This document shows positions 16,945 to 24,487 of a DNA stretch of 64,000 nucleotides, piece after piece. The notes beneath the pieces are model-generated. The model made no database searches and was not told the origin of the DNA. It worked only from the letters and a program-made list of their open reading frames with translations. The first letter of the stretch is position 1. The number at the start of each line of letters is the position of its first letter. The stretch lies in NCBI GenBank assembly GCA_029203105.1, contig CP119318.1, positions 4,540,501 to 4,604,500 of the forward strand, read 5' to 3'. The position numbers were made by a program, and so were the translations under genes. The DNA is from Candidatus Kaistia colombiensis. Its GTDB lineage: Bacteria > Pseudomonadota > Alphaproteobacteria > Rhizobiales > Kaistiaceae.

Positions 16945-17340
16945 TCAGCCGCGATATTGCGCGTCGGTGACCGGCTCCAGCCAGTCGACGACCTTGCCGT
17001 CCAGCACTTCCTGGATGGCGATATGCGTCATCGCGGTCGTCGGCGCGGCGCCATGCCAGTGCTTTTCGCCGGGCGGAAACCAAACGACATCGCCCGGCAG
17101 AATGGCCTCGACCGGGCCGCCGAAACGCTGGGCCAGGCCGCGCCCCGACGTGACGATCAGGGTCTGGCCGAGCGGATGGGTATGCCAGACCGTCCGCGCC
17201 CCGGGCTCGAAGGTGACATGCGCGCCCTGCGCGCGCGCCGGATCGAAGCCGTTGAACAACGGGTCGACCCGCACGCTTCCCGTGAACCAATCCGCGGGCC
17301 CCTTGCCGGAAGTCTGGGTGCCGGATCGTCTGATTTCCAT
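16945..17340 (-). CDS. cupin with hydroxynitrile lyase-type metal site
   Basis: 131 residues, one conserved-barrel cupin domain. The metal ligands fall exactly where they do in the Mn-dependent bacterial cupin hydroxynitrile lyases of the GtHNL/AcHNL type as I recall them: His53, His55, Gln59 (WHTHPLGQT) and His94 (GEKHWHG). Active-site residues Ala40, Val42 and Gln110 of that family are also in place. These enzymes cleave cyanohydrins in vitro, but their natural role is not settled and many relatives are annotated only as cupins. Upstream gene of the cupin-SDR pair; a fresh promoter in the 113 bp after the crotonase gene is likely. Confidence 0.8.
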   Translation of the reverse strand: MEIRRSGTQTSGKGPADWFTGSVRVDPLFNGFDPARAQGAHVTFEPGARTVWHTHPLGQTLIVTSGRGLAQRFGGPVEAILPGDVVWFPPGEKHWHGAAPTTAMTHIAIQEVLDGKVVDWLEPVTDAQYRG

Positions 17341-17453
17341 TTTTTCGCTTCCTCTCGACGGCTGCGTTCCGCTGACAGGAAACCTAAGGCGCGACCAGGC
17401 GGATGACTAGGCGGCGCCAAGCGTAAGCCATCGTGAGAAGCGAGCCTCGGCGC

Positions 17454-18251
17454 TCAGCGGAACTGAGGCTTGCGCTTCTCCATGAAAGCGCGAAACCCTT
17501 CCTCGAAATCGGGGCCGGTGAAGCTGGCATCGGCGATGCGCGCCGCCTCGGCCGGCGTGTTGGCGCCGTCGTCGACCAGCATGTTGACGATCGCCTTGGC
17601 GGCGCGGATCGAGGTCTGCGACAGCAGCGCCAGGTCCGCCGCATAGTTGCGCACGACGCCTTCCAGTTCCTCCGGCGCGACGACGCGGTCGATCAGCCCG
17701 ATGGCGAGCGCTTCGCCGGCCGGCAGCATCCGGCCGGAGAACAGGATGTCCTTGGCTCGCGCCGGACCGACCTTCTCGACCAGTTGCGCCGTATCGGCAT
17801 AGCTGTAGGCGAGACCGAGCCGCGCCGGCGTGATGGCGAAGCGCGCCGCCGAGGAGGCGAAGCGAAGGTCGCAGGCGAGCGCGATTCCGCAGCCGCCTCC
17901 GACGCAGACGCCGTCGATGACGGCGATCACCGGCCGCTGCAGATGGCGCAACGCGGCCTGCCCCGCCCGCACCGCCGCGTTATAGGCCTCGGTGCGGCCG
18001 GCGTCGGAATAGACATCGGCGAATTCGCTGATGTCGGCGCCGGCGCTGAAGGCGCGCCCGCCGGCGCCGCGCACCAGCACGACGCGGACGGCGGCGTCGG
18101 CCTCGATCGCCGCCACAGCCTCCGGCAATGCCTGCCACATGGCGGACGAGACGGCGTTGTGCTTCTCCGGCTGGTTCAGTTCCAGCGTGGCGATGGAACC
18201 GGAATAGAGCAGCCGGAGCTGGCCATCGGCGAAGCGCCGTTCGTCGCTCAT
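17454..18251 (-). CDS. crotonase-fold protein (enoyl-CoA hydratase/isomerase family) lacking both hydratase glutamates
   Basis: 265 residues. Oxyanion-hole motifs AFSAGADISEF and CVGGGCGIALACDLRF mark the crotonase superfamily. The two glutamates of true enoyl-CoA hydratase (Glu144 in GGGCE and Glu164 in PE of the rat enzyme) are replaced by Gly (GGGCG) and Ala (TPA), so simple hydration is unlikely; an isomerase, hydrolase, decarboxylase or other acyl-CoA chemistry is more likely. The start ATG at 18251 overlaps the etfA stop. It is the last gene of the etfB-etfA-crotonase set and probably the end of the left arm of the regulon. Confidence 0.85.
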   Translation of the reverse strand: MSDERRFADGQLRLLYSGSIATLELNQPEKHNAVSSAMWQALPEAVAAIEADAAVRVVLVRGAGGRAFSAGADISEFADVYSDAGRTEAYNAAVRAGQAALRHLQRPVIAVIDGVCVGGGCGIALACDLRFASSAARFAITPARLGLAYSYADTAQLVEKVGPARAKDILFSGRMLPAGEALAIGLIDRVVAPEELEGVVRNYAADLALLSQTSIRAAKAIVNMLVDDGANTPAEAARIADASFTGPDFEEGFRAFMEKRKPQFR

Positions 18252-19187
18252 TTCAATGCGTCCATCATCTCGGGCACCGCCTGGAACAGATCCGCCTCCA
18301 GCCCATAATCGGCGATCTGGAAGATCGGCGCATCCGCATCCTTGTTGATCGCGACGATCACCTTCGAATCCTTCATCCCGGCGAGATGCTGGATCGCGCC
18401 GGAAATGCCGAGCGCCACGTAGAGCTCGGGCGCGACGACCTTGCCGGTCTGGCCGACCTGCAGATCGTTCGGAGCATAGCCGGAATCGACAGCGGCGCGC
18501 GAGGCGCCCACCGCCGCGCCGAGCTTGTCGGCGAGCGGCGCCGACCACCGCCTCGAACTTCTCGGCCGAGCCGAGCGCGCGGCCACCCGAGACGATGATG
18601 CGGGCCGAGCCGAGTTCCGGCCGGGTCGACGTCGAGAGATCCGTCGCCGACGAAGCGCGACGTCCGGCTCTCGGCCGGCGCGGCGACGGTCTCGATCGGT
18701 GCCGCGGCCGCCGCCTGGCCGCTGGCCGCGAAGGACGCAGCACGGATGGTCAGCACCCGCTTCGGCTCGCCCGAGCGCACCGTCTCGATGGCGTTGCCGG
18801 CATAGATCGCGTCGCTCGAACGTGTCGGCGGCAACCACGCCGCGTGACTTCGGAGACCTGCATGACGTCGAGCAGCGCGGCGACGCGCGGCAGCGCGTTC
18901 TTCATGGCGGAGGTCGCCGGCGCGACGATGGCGTCGTAACCATCGGCCATGCGGACGACGAGATCGGCAAGCGGCTCGGCCAGGAGGTTGGCGAGCGACG
19001 GTCCTTCAGCGAGGAGCACCCGGGCGACGCCCTCCAGCGTCGCCGCCGAGGCGGCGATCGCAGCGATGCCGTCGCCGGCGACGAGGATGTCGATCGGCGC
19101 GCCGACCTGCCGGGCCGCCGTCAGCGCCTTCGCCGTGGCGTCGCCCAGCCTTGCGCCGTCATGATCGGCGATCAGAAGCGTTGCCAT
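18248..19187 (-). pseudogene. etfA: electron transfer flavoprotein alpha subunit, interrupted by four +1 frameshifts
   Basis: The start MATLLIADHDG (ATG at 19187, 2 bp after the etfB stop) and the C-terminal FAD domain (GQTGKVVAPELYVALGISG, IVAINKDADAPIF) are typical of EtfA. Between about 18538 and 18843 the frame shifts four times. Each shift is explained by one extra base, near 18841, 18812, 18645 and 18540. Removing those bases gives continuous EtfA sequence with RPELGSARIIVSGGRALGS intact. Corrected length would be about 311 residues. EtfAB accepts electrons from acyl-CoA dehydrogenases, fitting the two such enzymes in this region. The lesions may be assembly errors or a real recent loss. 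Confidence 0.8.
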
Positions 19188-19189
19188 GA

Positions 19190-19936
19190 TCAGAGTACTC
19201 CCGCCGTCTTGAGCTTTTCCACGAGTTCGGCGGCCGACGCCACCTTGATGCCGGCCTGGCGCCCGGACGGCTCGCGCGTGGCGACCACTTCCAGCCGCGG
19301 CGCCGCATCGACGCCCAGCGCCTCGGGCGAGGTCTCGTCGAGCGGCTTCTTCTTCGCCTTCATGATGTTGGGCAGCGAGGCATAGCGCGGCTCGTTCAGG
19401 CGCAGATCGGTGGTGACGACGGCCGGAAGCGCCAGGCGCACCGTCTGCAGGCCGCCATCCACCTCGCGCGTCACCTCGACATGCTCGCCGTCGACCGCGA
19501 CCTTCGAGGCGAAGGTGCCCTGCGGCCAATCGAGCAGCGCCGCCAGCATCTGGCCGGTCTGGTTGGCATCGTCGTCGATCGCCTGCTTGCCGAGAATGAC
19601 GAGGCCAGGCTCCTCGCGCGCCACCACCGCCTTCAGGAGCTTGGCGACGGCGAGCGGCTCGATCCGGCCCTCGGCCTTCACCAGGATGCCGCGATCGGCG
19701 CCCATGGCGAGCGCCGTCCGGATCGTCTCGACGGAGGCGGCCGAGCCGATGGAGACGACCACGATCTCGGTCGCCTTGCCGGCTTCCTTCAGCCGCAGCG
19801 CCTCCTCGACAGCGATCTCGTCGAACGGGTTCATCGCCATCTTCACATTGGCGAGCTCGACGCCCGTGCCGTCGGCCTTGACCCGGATCTTGATGTTGGC
19901 GTCGACCACCCGCTTCACGGGCACGATGATTTTCAT
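19190..19936 (-). CDS. etfB: electron transfer flavoprotein beta subunit
   Basis: 248 residues, the full length of EtfB. N-terminus MKIIVPVKRVVDANIKIRV, AMP-binding region MNPFDEIAVEEALRLKE, LGKQAIDDDANQTGQMLAA, and the ETF-beta signature around DLRLNEPRYASLPNIMKAKK (the electron-transfer recognition loop) are all present. It forms the FAD/AMP heterodimer with EtfA and passes electrons from acyl-CoA dehydrogenases to ETF-quinone oxidoreductase, which is not in the window. AAGGGG lies upstream of the ATG. A 108-bp gap separates it from the GMC gene above, so it may be read from the long operon or from its own promoter. Confidence 0.95.
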   Translation of the reverse strand: MKIIVPVKRVVDANIKIRVKADGTGVELANVKMAMNPFDEIAVEEALRLKEAGKATEIVVVSIGSAASVETIRTALAMGADRGILVKAEGRIEPLAVAKLLKAVVAREEPGLVILGKQAIDDDANQTGQMLAALLDWPQGTFASKVAVDGEHVEVTREVDGGLQTVRLALPAVVTTDLRLNEPRYASLPNIMKAKKKPLDETSPEALGVDAAPRLEVVATREPSGRQAGIKVASAAELVEKLKTAGVL

Positions 19937-20044
19937 GGGCTTGGTCCCCTTGAGACGTCAGAGACTGTCACGCGCAGCGGCGCGGGCGCCACCGAGCATG
20001 TTCGAGATGGTCCGGCCGGGGCCGGATGCGGAAAGGCGCGGCGG

Positions 20045-21667
20045 CTAGGCCAGCATGACCGGCGCGGGCGGTTTGCGGCCAAGGATCATCTCGGCCGCCT
20101 TTTCGGCGATCATCATGGTCGGCGCCGAAGTGTTGCCGCCGACGATGGTCGGCATCACCGACGCGTCGGCGACCCGCAGGCCCAGCACGCCGCGCACCTT
20201 CAGCTCGCCATCGACCACAGCGCCGGCGTCGCTGCCCATCCGGCAGGTTCCGACCGGATGGAAGATCGTGTTGGCCCCGGCCCTGACCCAGGCGTCGATG
20301 GCATCATCGTCGCGGAGGTCCGCGTCGACCGGCGAGATCGCGCCGGCATCATGGCGGGCGAGCGCCGGACTGGCACCGAGCCGGCGGGCGAGCCGGACGC
20401 CGTCGCGCATGCAACGGCGGTCGGCTTCGGCGTCGAGATAGTTCGGGTCGATCACCGGCGCGGCGGTCGGATCACTGCTGGCGATCCGCACCTCGCCCCG
20501 GCTCTCCGGACGCAGCTGGTAGAAATTGATCAGATAGCCGTGCTGGCCCTGCCCGGCCCGCGTCGTCTCCAGATTGAGGCCCGGCACGAAGGTGATGTGG
20601 ATGTCGGGAATGTCGAGCTCGGGCCGCGTCTTCAGGAATCCGCCCGCCTCGAGCGGGATCGAGGTCGCCGGCCCGGTCCCGAACAGAAGCGCGCGCAGGC
20701 CCGCCGCGATCGCCCGATCCGGGCGGAACAGCGAATAGAGCGTGATCGGCTCCTTGCAGCGATATTTCAGATAGACGCCGAGATGATCCTGCAGGTTTCG
20801 GCCGACTTCGCGGTTTTCGACGCGCGGCTCGACGCCGACCCGCTTCAACGTCTCCGGATCGCCGATGCCCGAAAGCTGGAGCAATTGCGGCGAGTTGATT
20901 GCGCCCCCCGACAAGATGATCTCGCGCTTCGCGGAAACCGACATGGCCTGGCCGCTACGGGTCAGTTCCAGCCCGGTCGCGCGGCCGTTTTCGAGGATGA
21001 TCTTGGTCGCAAGCGCGCGCGTCCAGATGGTCAGGTTGGCGCGTCCCCGCGCCGGCCGCAGGAAGGCCGTCGCCGTGCTTTCGCGGCGACCGTTACGGAT
21101 GTTGAAATCATAGAGGCCGAGGCCTTCCTGATCCGGCCCATTGAAATCGTCGTTGGCGACAAAGCCTTCGGCGATACCGGCCTTCAGGAACTCGCCATAG
21201 AGCGGATTTTCACCCTTCGCCTTGATGACGGCGAGCGGGCCTTCGGTGCCGTGATAGGCATCGGCCGGCCGTTCCAGATGACCCTCCGAGCGGCGGAAAT
21301 AGGGAAGGATATCGGCGTAGCTCCAACCCGGCAGGCCCTGATCGCCCCAGATGTCATAATCGGCGCGATGGCCGCGCATATACATCATGCCGTTGATCGA
21401 GGACGACCCGCCCAGCACTTTCCCGCGAGGCCAGTTGACGCTGCGGCCATCGAGATTGGGCTGCGGTGCGGTGACGTAGTTCCAGTTGATCGACTTCCAG
21501 AAATAGATCAGGCCGGAAACCATCGGCACCTTGATCAGCGGATTGCTGTCGGCGCCGCCGGCTTCCAGCAACAGCACCGAATGCTTGCCATCTTCCGAGA
21601 GCCGGTTGGCCAGCACGCAGCCGGCCGAGCCCGCGCCGACGACGATATAATCAAAACTCTGCGTCAT
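20045..21667 (-). CDS. GMC family oxidoreductase (choline dehydrogenase-like)
   Basis: 540 residues. FAD motif VVGAGSAGCVLANRL near the N-terminus; catalytic His in FHPVGTCRMG and Asn in GGNTSAP near the C-terminus. The ATG at 21667 follows a GAGGACGA ribosome site. It resembles the 450-2075 protein more than the Cys-rich GMC protein upstream. It sits 14 bp downstream of an SDR gene and within the ABC transporter operon, which suggests oxidation of an imported alcohol. Electron acceptor unknown. No signal peptide is seen. Confidence 0.88.
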   Translation of the reverse strand: MTQSFDYIVVGAGSAGCVLANRLSEDGKHSVLLLEAGGADSNPLIKVPMVSGLIYFWKSINWNYVTAPQPNLDGRSVNWPRGKVLGGSSSINGMMYMRGHRADYDIWGDQGLPGWSYADILPYFRRSEGHLERPADAYHGTEGPLAVIKAKGENPLYGEFLKAGIAEGFVANDDFNGPDQEGLGLYDFNIRNGRRESTATAFLRPARGRANLTIWTRALATKIILENGRATGLELTRSGQAMSVSAKREIILSGGAINSPQLLQLSGIGDPETLKRVGVEPRVENREVGRNLQDHLGVYLKYRCKEPITLYSLFRPDRAIAAGLRALLFGTGPATSIPLEAGGFLKTRPELDIPDIHITFVPGLNLETTRAGQGQHGYLINFYQLRPESRGEVRIASSDPTAAPVIDPNYLDAEADRRCMRDGVRLARRLGASPALARHDAGAISPVDADLRDDDAIDAWVRAGANTIFHPVGTCRMGSDAGAVVDGELKVRGVLGLRVADASVMPTIVGGNTSAPTMMIAEKAAEMILGRKPPAPVMLA

Positions 21668-21681
21668 TCGTCCTCGCCCGA

Positions 21682-22455
21682 TCAGTAGGGGAATTCGGCG
21701 CCGTTCATGGCGATGGCCTGGCCGCTGACATATTCGGCGTCGTCGCTGGCGAGCCAGGAGACGGTCGCGGCGACATCCTCGGCCGTGCCGAAACGGCCCC
21801 ACGGCACGGTGGCGCGAAACCCTTCAATGACTTCTTCCGGCGTCTTGCCGGTCACCTTGGCGAAACCGCTGGCGATACCGCCCCAGAACGGTGTCTCGAT
21901 ATGGCCGGGCACATAAGTGTTGGCGCGGATCTTGTGCGGCGCGAGCTCGACGGCCAGCGACTGCGTCAGCATGATGATCGCCGCCTTGGACGCACAATAA
22001 TGCGAGAGGTTCGGTACGCCCCGCCGGCCGGCGCCGGAGGCGGCGTTGATGATCACGCCGCCCCTGCCCTGCGCGATCATCTGGCGGGCCGCGGCGCGCG
22101 AACCGAGAAAGACACTGTCGACATTGATGCCGACGACGCGCTGCCACTCGGAGAACGACATGTCGACCACCGGCCCGACGGCGATGACGCCGGCATTGCA
22201 CACCATCACGTCGAGGCCACCGAATTTCGCCGCCGCCTCCGCGACGGCATTGTCGACGGTCTTCTCGTCGGTAGCGTCGCCGGTAAAGCTCAGGAAGCGA
22301 CCCTCGACGCCGTCCTTCTCGACTGCTGCGAGATCGAGCACGGCGACTGACGCGCCCTCGCCCAAAAAGCGCTCGACGATGCCAAGGCCAATTCCGCTCG
22401 CGCCACCGGTGATCAGCACGCTCTTGCCCGAATGGCGATTTGTGTCGCGGATCAT
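21682..22455 (-). CDS. short-chain dehydrogenase/reductase (SDR)
   Basis: 257 residues from ATG 22455, which overlaps the stop of the upstream small-subunit gene (ATGA). Cofactor motif TGGASGIG, acidic residue in AVLDLA after the second strand (NAD preference), NAG in VMVCNAGV, catalytic Ser in NAASGAG and YCASK in SHYCASKAAI. The C-terminal VSGQAIAMNGAEFPY follows the usual SDR pattern. It is placed between two GMC dehydrogenases, consistent with consecutive alcohol oxidations of one substrate. The substrate is unknown. Confidence 0.9.
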   Translation of the reverse strand: MIRDTNRHSGKSVLITGGASGIGLGIVERFLGEGASVAVLDLAAVEKDGVEGRFLSFTGDATDEKTVDNAVAEAAAKFGGLDVMVCNAGVIAVGPVVDMSFSEWQRVVGINVDSVFLGSRAAARQMIAQGRGGVIINAASGAGRRGVPNLSHYCASKAAIIMLTQSLAVELAPHKIRANTYVPGHIETPFWGGIASGFAKVTGKTPEEVIEGFRATVPWGRFGTAEDVAATVSWLASDDAEYVSGQAIAMNGAEFPY

Positions 22456-22877
22456 GAGGAGGTTCCCGTACCGGCGTCGCGATATTGTGGCCCGCGTGCA
22501 GCGGGGATGGCAACGATCGCGGAATCGAAGGGTTTTAGCCAATATCCGTCCGGCTGCGGCGCGCGCGCGGCATAGCCCGAGGTCGTTTCGACGGCGGCAA
22601 GCACCATCGGATGGACGTAATAGAGGCTATAGAGGCCGACCATGAACGGATCGAAGGTCGAGGAAGCTTCCGTCTCGATGCGACGGATGATTTCCACCTG
22701 CTCGTCCTTCGACAGCAGGTCGAAATCGCCCGGTAGCGCCTCGATCATGTGAGCCGCCATTGCGCCAAAGCGCTCGTGACTCGCCATAGCGGCCGCCAGA
22801 TCAAGCTGGCTTGGCAGCGGAAACGTCCCATCGCCGGGGATCAGGATGTCGAGCAGGACGGTCAGGGTCACGCTCAT
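22452..22877 (-). CDS. gluconate 2-dehydrogenase subunit 3-like small protein
   Basis: 141 residues. The N-terminal DILIPGDGTFPLPSQLDL stretch matches the (I/L)IPxDxxFP region of the gluconate 2-dehydrogenase subunit 3 family, whose members are the small partners of GMC-type membrane dehydrogenases. Unlike the classical periplasmic members it has no Tat signal, so the complex may be cytoplasmic. It overlaps the GMC gene upstream (ATGA at 22874-22877) and the SDR gene downstream, an arrangement that strongly ties it to the GMC subunit. Family assignment rests on the motif and on context. Confidence 0.65.
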   Translation of the reverse strand: MSVTLTVLLDILIPGDGTFPLPSQLDLAAAMASHERFGAMAAHMIEALPGDFDLLSKDEQVEIIRRIETEASSTFDPFMVGLYSLYYVHPMVLAAVETTSGYAARAPQPDGYWLKPFDSAIVAIPAARGPQYRDAGTGTSS

Positions 22878-24487
22878 GCCGCTACCTCGACGCCGCGCCG
22901 CGCCGCGATCAGCCAGTCGGCCGCCCGCAACGCCACGGCCTGGATCGTCGGTGTCGGGTTGAGCGCCGCGGACGTCGTGAAGACGGAGCCGTCGACGATC
23001 ATCAGATTGGGAACACCATGCGCCCGGCAATCGCCGTCGACGACGCTGGTGTCCGGGTCGGAGCCCATGCAGGCCGTGCCGAGCAGATGGAAACCCGCAT
23101 TGACGACCAGCCGTTCGGCTCGCACAGCGGTTGCGCCGGCTTCCTCGAAGGCACGCGTGGCGCTCTTGATGCCGTGCTCGATCATGTCCCTGGTGTTCTG
23201 GTCGAGGCTATACGTCATCTTCGGCGCGGGAATGCCCCAGCGGTCGGTGAGCGTATCAGAGAGGGTGACGCGATTGTCGAGACGCGGCAGGTCTTCCGTC
23301 GTTACCGTCAGGCTGGCCGTGCGGGCAAAGGTGTTGCGGAAGGTCTCGTGATGGCGCTCGCCCCAGGGCACGCGCGGCAGGTAGCCGCCGACCGCGGTGC
23401 CGACCGGGCCGTTCGAGCGCACCAATTGCATCTGATAACCGCGGACGAAGCCGCGCGCCGCATCCGTCTCGTAGAAATGCTGGCACAGGATCGACACCGC
23501 GAACGGTCCGGCATAGCCGTCAATCGCTTCGTCGAAGGTGCCGGTTACCATGCCGGTCGGATGGTGCATCAGCCGGCGGCCGACGAGGTCGGTGTCGTTG
23601 GCGATGCCGTTCGGAAAACGCTTGGATTTCGACAGCAGCATCAGCCGCGCCGTGCCGAGGCCGTTGGCGGCGAGCGTCACGACATGCGCCCGGTGGCGGC
23701 GGGCGATGCCGTCGCGGTCGTAATAGGCGACGCCGGTGGCGCGGCCCTGGCTGTCGGTCTCGATCTCGAAGACGCGCGCACCGGTGATCAGCTTCGCCCC
23801 GGCGCGGATCGCCTGCGGCCAGTAGGTGACGTCGGACGAGGAACGCGCGCCGCTCGGGCAGCCGAGATCGCAGGGGCCGCAATTGTTGCAGCCGCCGCGC
23901 CCCTCGCCATAGGGCGTCGAATTGATCGCCACGTCGCAGGGCCACCAATGCCAGCCGAGCCGGTCGAAGGCGGCCGCCATCGTTTCACCGCCCCGGCCGA
24001 GCGGCAGCGGCGGCATCTGGCGGGCGAGGCGTGGCGGATTGCCGGGGTCGCCGGCAAGGCCGGAGACGCCCATCATCCGGTCGTTCTCTTCATAATAGGG
24101 CGCGAGATCTTCGTAGGAGATCGGCCAGTCGTCGCCGACGCCGTCGAGCGTCTTCACCCGGAAATCGGACGGGCGGAAGCGCGGGAAATGCGCGCCCCAC
24201 AAAATCGTCGAGCCGCCGACGGCATTGTAGAGGAACGGCTTGATCGCCGCCTCGCTGTCGTCGACGGGATAATCGACCGGGTTCTGGCGAACGTTCGGAT
24301 TGGGGTGATGGCTGGTCTGGCGCGCCACTTCCCAATCGGTGCGGAAGCTCGGCACTTCGTCATAGCGCACCCAGTCGCCCTGCTCGAGGCAGGTGACTTT
24401 CAGGCCCGCGCGGGCAAGCCGCCAGGCAACCGCCGCGCCACTCGCACCAGCGCCGACAATGACGACATCATCGATATTATCGCTCAT
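22874..24487 (-). CDS. GMC dehydrogenase with Cys-rich (Fe-S-type) motif
   Basis: 537 residues from ATG 24487 (MSDNIDDVVIVGAGASG, FAD motif). The centre carries GGCNNCGPCDLGCPSGAR, a run of four cysteines where the FAD-dependent glucose and fructose dehydrogenases hold a [3Fe-4S] cluster. The C-terminal catalytic pair is the His in FHLLGTACMG and Asn in ALNPTPTIQA. Followed directly by a subunit 3-like partner. In the sequence as given this frame is open back through the ABC ATPase gene, giving a 1167-codon fusion; the ATG, the normal N-terminus and a G6 run just upstream argue that it is really a separate gene. Confidence 0.85.
   Translation of the reverse strand: MSDNIDDVVIVGAGASGAAVAWRLARAGLKVTCLEQGDWVRYDEVPSFRTDWEVARQTSHHPNPNVRQNPVDYPVDDSEAAIKPFLYNAVGGSTILWGAHFPRFRPSDFRVKTLDGVGDDWPISYEDLAPYYEENDRMMGVSGLAGDPGNPPRLARQMPPLPLGRGGETMAAAFDRLGWHWWPCDVAINSTPYGEGRGGCNNCGPCDLGCPSGARSSSDVTYWPQAIRAGAKLITGARVFEIETDSQGRATGVAYYDRDGIARRHRAHVVTLAANGLGTARLMLLSKSKRFPNGIANDTDLVGRRLMHHPTGMVTGTFDEAIDGYAGPFAVSILCQHFYETDAARGFVRGYQMQLVRSNGPVGTAVGGYLPRVPWGERHHETFRNTFARTASLTVTTEDLPRLDNRVTLSDTLTDRWGIPAPKMTYSLDQNTRDMIEHGIKSATRAFEEAGATAVRAERLVVNAGFHLLGTACMGSDPDTSVVDGDCRAHGVPNLMIVDGSVFTTSAALNPTPTIQAVALRAADWLIAARRGVEVAA

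Noticed and set aside
19481..21688. 735-codon open frame on the plus strand
   Set aside because: Antisense to etfB and a GMC oxidoreductase, with no motifs and very Arg/Asp-rich.
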